A DNA stretch of 64,000 bases from positions 4,888,001 to 4,952,000 of the forward strand of contig NZ_CP061947.1 in NCBI RefSeq assembly GCF_014838715.1. The letters run 5' to 3'. The notes below the pieces were generated by a model, which was given only the letters and a program-made list of their open reading frames with translations, was not told the origin of the DNA and made no database searches. Below are positions 8,744-17,340 of the stretch, one piece after another (the first letter of the stretch is position 1; each line of letters begins with the position of its first letter). This DNA is from Algoriphagus sp. Y33 (GTDB taxonomy: Bacteria; Bacteroidota; Bacteroidia; Cytophagales; Cyclobacteriaceae). Both the position numbers and the translations under genes were made by a program.

Positions 8744-9409
8744 ATGTGGAAACAAATCTCAGTTCTCATTAGCAAGGAAGTCACGCTGGAGTGGCGACAG
8801 AAATTCGCGCTGAATGGGATTTTGCTTTACGTGGTTTCTGCCGTTTTCATCACCTATTTGAGTGTGGGAGCCAAGCAGGGAAATATTACCGCACCCACGT
8901 GGAATGCCTTATATTGGATTATTATTCTTTTCTCGGCGGTAAATGCCGTCGCCAAAAGTTTCGTCCAAGAGCATCAGGGGCGCCAATTGTATTATTACAT
9001 GATTGCTTCACCTGAGGCGATTATTCTTTCCAAAATCATCTATAATACCGGTCTCACATTGATTCTAGCACTATTGGGCTATGTAGTCTTTTCTGTGATT
9101 CTTGGCAATCCTGTCCAAGATCAGAGCTTATTCCTTCTCAATTTGGTTCTGGGAGCAATGGGCTTTTCTGCGAGTTTGACCATGGTAAGCGGCATAGCTT
9201 CGAAAGCAGGTAATAACGCCACGCTGATGGCGATTTTGAGTTTTCCTGTAATTATCCCGATTTTGCTGATGGCCATCCGCATTTCCAAAAATGCCATGGA
9301 CGGATTGGACTGGAGTGTAAGTGTAGATAAGCTAGTGACACTTCTGGCAATCAATGCGATTGTCGCCGTGACGGGATATATTTTGTTTCCTTATTTGTGG
9401 AGGTCTTGA
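8744..9409 (+). CDS. ccmB: Heme exporter protein B (cytochrome c maturation ABC permease)
   Basis: Membrane subunit of the CcmAB(C) ATPase that releases heme-charged CcmE during cytochrome c maturation. The 221-aa protein has six hydrophobic helices and the CcmB start WKQISVLISKEVTLEWRQK, including the cytoplasmic helix that contacts the ATPase. No ccmA lies next to it. The rest of the maturation genes (ccmC to ccmF) start 1.6 kb downstream, after a convergently placed serpin gene. Confidence 0.9.
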   Translation: MWKQISVLISKEVTLEWRQKFALNGILLYVVSAVFITYLSVGAKQGNITAPTWNALYWIIILFSAVNAVAKSFVQEHQGRQLYYYMIASPEAIILSKIIYNTGLTLILALLGYVVFSVILGNPVQDQSLFLLNLVLGAMGFSASLTMVSGIASKAGNNATLMAILSFPVIIPILLMAIRISKNAMDGLDWSVSVDKLVTLLAINAIVAVTGYILFPYLWRS

Positions 9410-9527
9410 GATTGGAAAATTGGAAGATTTCCCCAATTACACGTAATCGATGGCTTTATTTTAAATAATACACCTCAATCCCAAGTGAGTCACAAAAGGA
9501 TCGAGGTTCCGATCATTGTGCAATTGC

Positions 9528-10832
9528 CTAACTTTCCAAAGGATTCTCCAATTTCCCCATAAACAACATCGCTCCACTGTGCTTCTCTTGGATAAAAAAG
9601 ATAAAAGGCCTGTCCAAGGTGAAAATAGAAGGGGTTGTATCAGGAGGTAGGCTTGTCACTCCGATTTCAACAATAGTGGCCGCTGCAGCTTCTGTACCCT
9701 TTTCATCTACTTCTATAAGCGCTTGGTGGATTACTCTGCTGATTTTTAAAGGATGGGTTGGGTTGGAGAATAATTGAGTGAAGTTGTCTCGATGAAAACT
9801 AAATGGCCTCACTAAGCCCATAGCTTGTAAATCGCCAGAAAGGTTATCGATTCTATATTCAATCTTAAATTTTGGCATTTTCAAAATCAAATTCGCCTCT
9901 CTGGAATTACTTCTCCATTCATCCAAATTTTCCAAAGTGAAGTGAGGGTATAGTTCCGAAAGATCACCGCTTTCATTGATTAGAATCCCCATTGAATATT
10001 GTTCGGAGCTATAGGGTATTTCCAAATAAGTATATTCTGAAGTGCTAAATGCTTTAAATCCCGCAGGTTCACCCAAATTCATCATGTCTGTCATGATTTC
10101 TTCACCATTGCGGAGCGTGAATTTCTCTTTGTGGGTATTTTCTTTTGGAAAATTATAGGTCCAGTCTCCTTTGAAATAAATTGCATTGACCAAATACATC
10201 ACAGCATCTGCGGGAATAAAGTCCAGCATATCTTTAATGAGGTTATTGGTCTGTTTTTCTATCCAGTGGTTGATGATATCCACAGAATTTGGGTCATATA
10301 CATCAAGTGGAGCAATTTCAGCATTAAAATACTGCTGGGCAGCATTCTTGAAAGGGATTTTTACTTGATAGTCTTCTTTATACCAAATGCCATTGGCTAT
10401 ACTTAATTTTACTTTAGGATCTACCTCAAGTAAGAATGATGTAAGGTCTTTGACCGCCTGGTTTGCTTCTTCCAGGCTCATGCCCTCCATTTGCAAAACC
10501 TGGATAAACTCTTCTAAAACCTCCCCGTCATTGCCATTCATAGCCATAGCCAATGCCTGGTGAACCGAATATGGGCTGAAAAATAGATTCTTGGAATCCC
10601 CATTGGCTGTTAGCTGTTGGAAAAGGTTGGTCGCAAACCGGGTATTTGATTCAGAGAGTCTGTTTTCATCTAAAGACAACTCCCTCAAATTTGCTTCTAC
10701 TTTTCCCGAAGGGGAGTTGTCCTCACCGGAAACGCAGCCCAAGCAGAATAAAATTGCTGAAACAATAAATAGGCTTGCGGCAGTTTTAGTGCTTCTGTAA
10801 GTATTTATAAAGAATGGTTTCATAGCTAGCAT
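9528..10832 (-). CDS. Serpin-family lipoprotein, probably an inhibitory protease inhibitor
   Basis: A 434-aa serpin: full family length plus a lipoprotein signal (SAILFCLGC), so probably surface- or periplasm-anchored. Near the C-terminus the hinge EKGTEAAAATIVEI (377-390) has the small residues needed for loop insertion, typical of inhibitory serpins. Aligning spacing with alpha-1-antitrypsin puts the scissile bond at T393-S394, suggesting an elastase- or subtilisin-like target (inference). A second ATG at 10823 is an equally good start. It lies on the opposite strand between ccmB and ccmC. Confidence 0.93.
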   Translation of the reverse strand: MLAMKPFFINTYRSTKTAASLFIVSAILFCLGCVSGEDNSPSGKVEANLRELSLDENRLSESNTRFATNLFQQLTANGDSKNLFFSPYSVHQALAMAMNGNDGEVLEEFIQVLQMEGMSLEEANQAVKDLTSFLLEVDPKVKLSIANGIWYKEDYQVKIPFKNAAQQYFNAEIAPLDVYDPNSVDIINHWIEKQTNNLIKDMLDFIPADAVMYLVNAIYFKGDWTYNFPKENTHKEKFTLRNGEEIMTDMMNLGEPAGFKAFSTSEYTYLEIPYSSEQYSMGILINESGDLSELYPHFTLENLDEWRSNSREANLILKMPKFKIEYRIDNLSGDLQAMGLVRPFSFHRDNFTQLFSNPTHPLKISRVIHQALIEVDEKGTEAAAATIVEIGVTSLPPDTTPSIFTLDRPFIFFIQEKHSGAMLFMGKLENPLES

Positions 10833-10875
10833 TTTCCATCCAGACGTTGGATATCTTCAAAATGCTACAATTGGG

Positions 10876-10914
10876 CGACCTCTGCGCTAACCTCTGTGAC
10901 CTCCGTCGTTAAAA
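10876..10914. repeat. Short dispersed repeat (CTCTGTGACCTC...GTTAAA type)
   Basis: The stretch reading gcgctaacctctgtgacctc followed by cgtcgttaaaag is one of four related pieces in this window; others are near 40106-40148, 45873-45895 and 49244-49290, in either orientation and always between genes. The function is unknown. Confidence 0.55.
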
Positions 10915-10952
10915 GAACTTACAAAAAGCAGCGTTTTCAGGAACTTATGCCT

Positions 10953-10960
10953 TATTTTTG
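10953..10960 (+). promoter_or_regulatory. Probable -7 element of the ccmC operon promoter
   Basis: TATTTTTG matches the Bacteroidota TAnnTTTG element and lies 24 bases before the ccmC ATG. The -33 region is poor (TTTTC), so the call rests on the -7 match and position. Confidence 0.5.
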
Positions 10961-10984
10961 CACTTGAATTAGCAAAAATACCCT

Positions 10985-11659
10985 ATGCGCCAATCCTGGT
11001 GGAAAATTCTTGCAATTGCCCTGCTGCTGTACACGCTAATCGCAGGCTTGCTGATGGAAGCCCCCCGCCTTCCGATCCTTAACGAAACTATCCGTGCACT
11101 CCACTTTCACGTGACCATGTGGTTTGGGATGATCCTAATGCTGGTAGCTGCTGTGTATTACAGTATCAAATACCTCCGAACCAACGACATCAGAAATGAT
11201 GATATGGCAATCGAATTTACCAACTCAGCTATTTTGTTTGGTGTTTTGGGCATTGTCACAGGTATGCTCTGGGCCAAGTTTACTTGGGGAGATTACTGGA
11301 GCGGAGATCCCAAACAAAATGCTGCAGCCATAGGAATTTTAATGTATTTCGCTTATTTAATTCTAAGAAATTCACTTACCGATTCACAGCAAAGAGCCCG
11401 AATCGGAGCCATCTACAATATTTTCGCATTTGCGGCATTTATCCCTCTTATCTTTGTATTACCAAGATTAACAGACAGTTTACACCCGGGAAATGGTGGA
11501 AACCCTGGCTTTAATGCTTACGATTTGGATTCCAAACTGCGGGCAGTGTTCTATCCTGCAATTGTAGGATGGACACTTTTAGGTAGCTGGATCGCAACTG
11601 TACGCGTCAGAATGCGTAGGGTGGAGAGGACAATTGAAGATCGAATGATTAATTCCTGA
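10985..11659 (+). CDS. ccmC: Cytochrome c assembly protein CcmC (heme handling)
   Basis: A 224-aa integral membrane protein with six helices that presents heme to CcmE. It shows the Trp-rich WWD-type motif WAKFTWGDYWSGDPKQ and flanking conserved histidines (LHFHVTMW before it and DSLHPG after it) that serve as heme ligands in the family. It opens a same-strand run with the CcmD-like, ccmE and ccmF genes. A 101-base spacer to the next gene contains a short CCCGAATTAAGTTCGGGA inverted repeat. Confidence 0.92.
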   Translation: MRQSWWKILAIALLLYTLIAGLLMEAPRLPILNETIRALHFHVTMWFGMILMLVAAVYYSIKYLRTNDIRNDDMAIEFTNSAILFGVLGIVTGMLWAKFTWGDYWSGDPKQNAAAIGILMYFAYLILRNSLTDSQQRARIGAIYNIFAFAAFIPLIFVLPRLTDSLHPGNGGNPGFNAYDLDSKLRAVFYPAIVGWTLLGSWIATVRVRMRRVERTIEDRMINS

Positions 11660-11760
11660 TCGATGAAATCGAGTATGTTGCAAAAAAGAATAACAGGAAT
11701 GATTATAAACCATCCTGGATTCTCCCGAATTAAGTTCGGGACAGGATCAATTACTAACAA

Positions 11761-12003
11761 ATGAAAAAAATACTTACAATAGTTCTTTTGGTTTTCAGCC
11801 TGTCCGCTTTGGCGCAGGAGAAAATCGCTGTCACTGATGCTGACTATACAAATAGCTCAGTGGAGATGGCAGACACCATGAGATCAAATGGCAAAATTTA
11901 TGTCTTGGTAGGAGTGATCGTACTCATATTCGCAGGCATCACTGTGTATCTAGTCAGCACCGATCGTAAGATCAGCAAACTTGAAAAAAATCTTCATTCC
12001 TAA
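11761..12003 (+). CDS. CcmD-like small membrane protein
   Basis: An 80-aa protein with a cleavable signal peptide (cut likely after LSALAQ), a short periplasmic part, one membrane helix (YVLVGVIVLIFAGITVYLV) and a charged tail DRKISKLEKN. Position between ccmC and ccmE and the single helix with basic tail fit the CcmD role of holding CcmC and CcmE together. Sequence similarity to proteobacterial CcmD is minimal, so the name rests on context. Confidence 0.8.
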   Translation: MKKILTIVLLVFSLSALAQEKIAVTDADYTNSSVEMADTMRSNGKIYVLVGVIVLIFAGITVYLVSTDRKISKLEKNLHS

Positions 12004-12015
12004 ACTTCAGTACAA

Positions 12016-12432
12016 ATGAAAAAAGGACATCTCTTAGGATTAGGAATTATTGCGATAGCAATAGTCATCATAATGACTTCTATCGGTGACGCAAGTAGCT
12101 ATGAAAGTTTTACCACTGCCAAAGAAATGAAGCATAAGGGTGAGGACAAGGCCATCCACGTAGTAGGTCAGCTGAAAAAGGATGCAAGCGGTGAGGTCAC
12201 CGGGTTGAATGTCCGGGAGGACAAAGTTTCCTTCACCTTTATGCTGGTGGACAATGAAGGTGTAGAGCAGGAAGTTTTTTACAATGAACCTGTACCTGCA
12301 GATTTCACCCGATCAGAATCTGTGGTGGTGATTGGTTCTTACAAGAATGACGACATATTTATTGCCGACAAAATATTGATGAAATGCCCTTCAAAATATC
12401 AAGAAACTGAAGTGCAGTCAGCAGGAATGTGA
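12016..12432 (+). CDS. ccmE: Heme chaperone CcmE, CxxxY variant
   Basis: Carries heme from CcmC to the CcmF lyase on the periplasmic side. The 138-aa protein has an N-terminal membrane anchor (LLGLGIIAIAIVIIM) and an OB-fold domain. In the C-terminal motif, where most CcmE have HDENY with heme-binding His, this one has C124-P-S-K-Y128. Cys at this site defines the CxxxY type known from archaea and sulfate reducers, where heme is attached by a different ligand. It is 12 bases after the ccmD-like gene and 26 before ccmF. Confidence 0.93.
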   Translation: MKKGHLLGLGIIAIAIVIIMTSIGDASSYESFTTAKEMKHKGEDKAIHVVGQLKKDASGEVTGLNVREDKVSFTFMLVDNEGVEQEVFYNEPVPADFTRSESVVVIGSYKNDDIFIADKILMKCPSKYQETEVQSAGM

Positions 12433-12458
12433 ATCGAGGCAGCTAGAATAAAAAATCC

Positions 12459-14981
12459 ATGATCAATACCTTTATCGGTAACCTTGGCCACTTCATGGCC
12501 ATAGTGGCCTTCGTCAGTGCACTGACTACCGCATACGCTTACATACAGTATTTCAGGGCAAACGAGCTGGAGAAAGCCAGCTGGAGGAGATTCAGTAGAG
12601 TCAGCTTCACTATCCATGGCATTTCAGCAGTGATGATTGCTATTTCACTTTTTGAAATCATCTATAATCACCGCTTCGAATACTTTTATGCGTATTCGCA
12701 CAGCTCTAAAGCTCTTCCGGTTCACTACATGGTATCCAGCTTCTGGGAAGGTCAAGAAGGAGCTTTCATTCTTTGGATCTTCTGGAATGTAGTGCTGGGA
12801 ACCATCCTGATTTTCACCAATAAGCACTGGGAGGCTCCGGTAATGGTGGTTTTTGCACTGGTTCAGGCATTCTTGGTTTCTATGATTTTGGGCGTGGTGA
12901 TCGGAGATTTGAAAATTGGCAGTTCTCCTTTTATTCTATTGAGAGATGCCACACAGGCACCGATTTTCCAGATGAATCCTGATTTTGTGCCGGAAGATGG
13001 GACAGGCTTGAATCCACTCTTGCAAAACATATGGATGGTTATTCACCCACCTACACTGTTCTTAGGTTATGCCTCTACCCTAGTTCCCTTCGCTTTCTTG
13101 ATGGGTGGATTGGTAACCAAAAAATACTCAGAGTGGATTCGTCCGGCTTTGCCTTGGGCCATTTTCTCAGCGATGATCCTGGGAATGGGAATTATCATGG
13201 GTGCCTATTGGGCTTATGTGACGCTGAACTTTGGCGGGTATTGGAACTGGGATCCTGTGGAAAATGCGGTATATGTCCCTTGGCTGATTCTCGTGGCGTC
13301 CATCCACACCATGATCATGTATAAGAAGAGCGCAACTGCACTAAAGACTTCCATTGTATTGGTTATTATGACTTTTATTCTGGTGCTGTATGCAACATTC
13401 CTGGTAAGATCAGGTGTGCTTGGGGACGCTTCAGTACACTCATTCACCGATCTTGGTCTGTCAGGACAGCTATTGATCTACATGCTTTTCTTTCTTGTCA
13501 TCGCGGTAGTGCTATGTGTGAGAGTATGGAAGCACATCCCTTCTTCAGATAAAGAAGCCTCAGTTTATTCCAGAGAATTTTGGGTTTTCATTGGTGCTAC
13601 TACATTGGCATTGATGGCTTTTCAGGTAATTCTCCCAACTTCTATTCCAGCCTGGAATGCGATGGTGGAAAGCTTTGGAGGGATCTCCAATATGGCTCCT
13701 CCTGCGGATCAGGTAGAGTTCTATACCAAATTCCAGCTTTGGTTTGCGGTAGCTTTGGCTATGCTTACCGCTGTAGGGCAATTTTTCTGGTGGCAAAAAA
13801 TGGACAAGAAGGCACTTAAAGATGCACTCTTGACTCCATATATTATTTCAGTTCTACTCTCCGCTGCAATTATAGTTTTAGCAAAAGTATTTATGTGGCA
13901 ATACATGATCGTAGTACTTGCAGGTACTTTCACGATTACCGCCAATTCAGTAATTCTATTTAAAATCCTGAAGAAGTCTTCCTTCAAACTGGCAGGAGGC
14001 TCTTTGGCACATATCGGCCTAGGTATGATTCTTATCGGAATCATGTTCAGTTCAGGATACTCCGATACTATTTCTATCAATATGTCCGGGCTCACTTACA
14101 AAAACAGCTGGGAAGATGAGCTGAACAAAGAGCATGTATTACTTTGGATCAACAAGCCGACGCAGATGAAAGATTACACCGTGATCTACCGAGGCCGTCA
14201 GAAGAAAATCAAAGGCATTTCCGAATATGTTCCTTCCAAGATTCTGAAACCTACAGAAAAAGTAAATGAAGCCATTGCCCTGGAGGATTACAAGGATCAC
14301 TTTCAAAAGGGAGACAAAGTAGATATAGTACTGGAAGAGAATGATTATTTTCAGATCGAATATTACCAAAATGAAGTATTGAAATTCTCACTAAGTCCTA
14401 TGTCACAATTCAATGAAGGCATGGGTGGATTGATTTCATCTCCTGCTTCCAGAATTTTCATTGACAAGGATCTCTACACCTACGTAGCAGCCATGAATGA
14501 CCCTGAGGACCCCGATTGGAAAGAAGATGAAATCTATGAGGTAGCACCGGGAGAGCAATTCCACATAGCAGATTATGTTACCTATTTTGATGGTGCGGAC
14601 GTACTGAACGAACTTGATGGCTACGTCCTTCAAGAAGGCGATGTGGCGGTGAGAGCTAACCTTAGAGTGTTGGATTACGATGTGGAAAAATTGCTGCAAC
14701 CGACTTTCATAATCCGCAATAATCAGGTCGGCAAGCTACCTGTGATCGATACTGAATTAGGCATAAAAGTAACGCTGGAAAATATCTTACCCGAACAAAA
14801 CAAGTTTGTCTTTAAGGTGAATCAATACCAAAAAGACTACGTGGTAATGAAAGCAATCGTGAAACCATATATCAACATACTTTGGATCGGAACGATCATT
14901 ATGCTTACAGGATTCACGGTAGCTATTTTCAGAAGATTTGATGAGTTCAAAAAGATGAGGGATAAAGGATTGGAAGTGTAA
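12459..14981 (+). CDS. ccmF: Cytochrome c maturation heme lyase CcmF
   Basis: Large membrane subunit that ligates heme to apocytochrome c. The 840-aa protein is longer than the usual ~650 aa. The N-terminal half is canonical: HPPTLFLGY (196-204) and the WWD domain WAYVTLNFGGYWNWDPVENA (251-270), with about 14 membrane helices overall. The extra length is a soluble region at roughly 540-800, before the last helix. It is the last gene of the ccm run. No ccmG or ccmH follows. Confidence 0.95.
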   Translation: MINTFIGNLGHFMAIVAFVSALTTAYAYIQYFRANELEKASWRRFSRVSFTIHGISAVMIAISLFEIIYNHRFEYFYAYSHSSKALPVHYMVSSFWEGQEGAFILWIFWNVVLGTILIFTNKHWEAPVMVVFALVQAFLVSMILGVVIGDLKIGSSPFILLRDATQAPIFQMNPDFVPEDGTGLNPLLQNIWMVIHPPTLFLGYASTLVPFAFLMGGLVTKKYSEWIRPALPWAIFSAMILGMGIIMGAYWAYVTLNFGGYWNWDPVENAVYVPWLILVASIHTMIMYKKSATALKTSIVLVIMTFILVLYATFLVRSGVLGDASVHSFTDLGLSGQLLIYMLFFLVIAVVLCVRVWKHIPSSDKEASVYSREFWVFIGATTLALMAFQVILPTSIPAWNAMVESFGGISNMAPPADQVEFYTKFQLWFAVALAMLTAVGQFFWWQKMDKKALKDALLTPYIISVLLSAAIIVLAKVFMWQYMIVVLAGTFTITANSVILFKILKKSSFKLAGGSLAHIGLGMILIGIMFSSGYSDTISINMSGLTYKNSWEDELNKEHVLLWINKPTQMKDYTVIYRGRQKKIKGISEYVPSKILKPTEKVNEAIALEDYKDHFQKGDKVDIVLEENDYFQIEYYQNEVLKFSLSPMSQFNEGMGGLISSPASRIFIDKDLYTYVAAMNDPEDPDWKEDEIYEVAPGEQFHIADYVTYFDGADVLNELDGYVLQEGDVAVRANLRVLDYDVEKLLQPTFIIRNNQVGKLPVIDTELGIKVTLENILPEQNKFVFKVNQYQKDYVVMKAIVKPYINILWIGTIIMLTGFTVAIFRRFDEFKKMRDKGLEV

Positions 14982-15007
14982 AGTCAGAAATTTAAAGTCT
15001 GAAGTAT

Positions 15008-15042
15008 AATAAAGCCCGGCAAAAATATCGTCGTGCTTTATT
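15008..15042. terminator. Possible bidirectional terminator between ccmF and GH3
   Basis: aataaagc (15008-15015) can pair with gctttatt (15035-15042) across a 19-base loop that has a partial CCGGC stem. The A/T-rich arms give T-runs on both strands. It sits between convergent genes. The stem is weak. Confidence 0.4.
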
Positions 15043-15063
15043 GTTTCCGTGATAGGTTGAATT

Positions 15064-16602
15064 CTATACTCCGGCTTTAGAATTTTCAGCCATCCCTAAA
15101 ATCTCATCCAGATACTCTCTGGAATTGGAAAGTCTAGGCACCTTATGCTGCCCTCCCAATTTCCCTCTTTTTCGCATCCACCTTTCGAATAAGCCATGCG
15201 GTGCATGATGAATAATCGGCTCTACCAGTGCTAACCCCTTATGACGCTTTGCATCATAATCAGAATTAATCTCTTTCAAATGCTCGTCAAGAAGTCGGTT
15301 GAATTTAGCTGGGTCTGTTGGGTTCTTTTGAAACTCAATAATCCATTCATGGGCACCTTTTGATCCAGAACCATCAAAATACACTGGAGCAGCCGTAAAA
15401 TTAGAAATCATCGCTTCCGTATGTTCGGCGGCATATTGAACTGCTTTTTCGGCATTTTCCACGATCACTTCTTCTCCAAATGCATTGAGAAAATGTCTTG
15501 TGCGCCCCGTTATTCTGAATCGGTAAGGAGAGGTAGAGGTAAACTTAACGGTGTCACCGATTTTGTACCTCCACAGTCCGCCATTGGTGGTGATCACCAG
15601 CGCATAATTCTTATCCACTTCCACTTGGGACAGGGGAATTACGTCCGGATTGTCATTTTCCCACTCTTCCATCGAGATAAATTCATAGAAAATCCCATAA
15701 TCCAACAAGAGCAACAACTCATCAGAATCTTTCTGATCCTGTATACCAAAAAAACCTTCAGAAGCATTATAGGTCTCCATGTACCTCATTTTTTCTGAAG
15801 GAATAAGCTCCTTGAATAGACTTCTATAGGGGCCAAAAGCAACTGCTCCATGGAAGAAAATCTCCAGATTGGGCCAAACTTCAGTGATATGCTTGGCATT
15901 CTTTAACTCCAACACTTTCTGCAAAAGTACAATAGTCCAAGTCGGAACTCCCGCCATACATGTTACATCTTCATCCATGGTCTCCCGGGCCATTTTCTCG
16001 ATTTTGGCTTCCCATTCACCCATCAAGGCAGTTTCCTTAGAAGGTGTTCGGACAAAATACGCCCAAAAAGGCAGGTTTTCCATGATCACTGCAGAGATGT
16101 CCCCTGCTCTGGCTGTTCCTAAAGGGTTAAGCGGGTTACTTTCCAGTGTGCCACCAATAGTGAGCGTTTTGCCCGCAAACATTCTAGAATCAGGGTAGTT
16201 GGCCATATAAAGCGCAACCATATCCTTTCCTCCTTTGTAGTGGCATTCCTCCAAGCTTTCGTGCGTCACCGGAATGTATTTACTTCGACTAGCGGTAGTG
16301 CCTGATGATTTTGCAAACCATTCTATTTCCGTGTTCCAGATTACGTTTTCTTTCCCTTCCATTGCTTTATCAATGTAGGGTTTAAACTTATCGTAATTCC
16401 TGATGGGTACCTTAGCCGCAAAATCAGAATAGCTTCTAATCTCGCCAAAGCCATGTTCTTTTCCAAAGTCAGTCCTCTTTCCTGCCTCTATCAGTTCCTT
16501 AAAAATAGTCTCTTGAACGGCAATAGGATTATGTTTGAAATTATCAATTTGACCCAAGCGGCTCTTAAAGATCCAGGTCATAAAGGAATTGAGGACTGCC
16601 AT
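15064..16602 (-). CDS. GH3-family acyl-adenylate/amide synthetase-like protein
   Basis: A 512-aa member of the GH3 superfamily (ANL-type adenylating enzymes named after plant auxin-conjugating proteins). Visible are the ATP-binding SSGTTASRSKYIPVT stretch, a TYNASEGFFG motif and the YxIGDTVKF / ITGRTRHFLN hinge. Bacterial members are widespread in Bacteroidota, but their acid and amine substrates are not established. The gene follows lptB with TAATG stop-start overlap, so it is in the recJ-lptB operon; whether this links it to the envelope is unknown. Confidence 0.88.
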   Translation of the reverse strand: MAVLNSFMTWIFKSRLGQIDNFKHNPIAVQETIFKELIEAGKRTDFGKEHGFGEIRSYSDFAAKVPIRNYDKFKPYIDKAMEGKENVIWNTEIEWFAKSSGTTASRSKYIPVTHESLEECHYKGGKDMVALYMANYPDSRMFAGKTLTIGGTLESNPLNPLGTARAGDISAVIMENLPFWAYFVRTPSKETALMGEWEAKIEKMARETMDEDVTCMAGVPTWTIVLLQKVLELKNAKHITEVWPNLEIFFHGAVAFGPYRSLFKELIPSEKMRYMETYNASEGFFGIQDQKDSDELLLLLDYGIFYEFISMEEWENDNPDVIPLSQVEVDKNYALVITTNGGLWRYKIGDTVKFTSTSPYRFRITGRTRHFLNAFGEEVIVENAEKAVQYAAEHTEAMISNFTAAPVYFDGSGSKGAHEWIIEFQKNPTDPAKFNRLLDEHLKEINSDYDAKRHKGLALVEPIIHHAPHGLFERWMRKRGKLGGQHKVPRLSNSREYLDEILGMAENSKAGV

Positions 16603-17339
16603 TAATTAAAAACTTTTCGTTTCAGCTCAAAATTACTACCCAAGTATACTTTTCGCACTTGTTCATCTGCCGCAAGTTCCTCTGCGGTTCCTGCTTTTAG
16701 CAGTTTTCCTTCGAACATTAAATAAGCTCTATCGGTAATTGAAAGTGTTTCGTTCACGTTGTGATCAGTGATCAGAATGCCGATATTTTTCGTTTTGAGT
16801 TTTGCCACAATGGTCTGAATCTCCTCCACTGCTATCGGGTCAACACCTGCAAAAGGCTCATCCAATAAGACAAATTTGGGGTCTACCGCCAATGCTCTGG
16901 CTATTTCAGTTCTTCTACGCTCACCTCCTGAAAGAACCATTCCCAGATTTCTGCGCACGTGCGTCAAGCTGAATTCTTCGAGTAAGCTCTCTACTTTTTC
17001 TTTGCGCTCCTGCTTGGGCATTTTGGTCATTTCCAGCACAGCCATGATATTTTCTTCTACTGAAAGCTTCCTGAATACTGAAGCTTCCTGTGCCAAGTAA
17101 CCTATCCCCAACTTCGCTCTTCGATACATGGGAAGCTTGGTGATATTTTCATTTTCCAGAAAAATTTTCCCTTCATTTGGCTGGATTAATCCAACTATCA
17201 TATAGAAGGAAGTGGTTTTGCCAGCACCATTAGGCCCTAAAAGCCCAACGATCTCGCCTTGGCTTACCTCCACAGAGATGTCATTCACCACCCGGCGACC
17301 TTTATAGATTTTTACTAAATGTTCGGCACGAAGAATCAT
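16602..17339 (-). CDS. lptB: LPS export ABC transporter ATP-binding protein
   Basis: Cytoplasmic ATPase that powers LPS extraction from the inner membrane with LptFG. The 245-aa protein has Walker [10 protein letters not shown], the Q-loop region LAQEAS, the LptB-type signature [15 protein letters not shown], Walker [14 protein letters not shown] and the H-loop ITDHNV. The ATG at 17339 lies one base after the recJ stop (TGATATG) and is preferred to a TTG at 17348. The stop overlaps the GH3 start by one base. Confidence 0.95.
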   Translation of the reverse strand: MILRAEHLVKIYKGRRVVNDISVEVSQGEIVGLLGPNGAGKTTSFYMIVGLIQPNEGKIFLENENITKLPMYRRAKLGIGYLAQEASVFRKLSVEENIMAVLEMTKMPKQERKEKVESLLEEFSLTHVRRNLGMVLSGGERRRTEIARALAVDPKFVLLDEPFAGVDPIAVEEIQTIVAKLKTKNIGILITDHNVNETLSITDRAYLMFEGKLLKAGTAEELAADEQVRKVYLGSNFELKRKVFN

Positions 17340-17340
17340 A

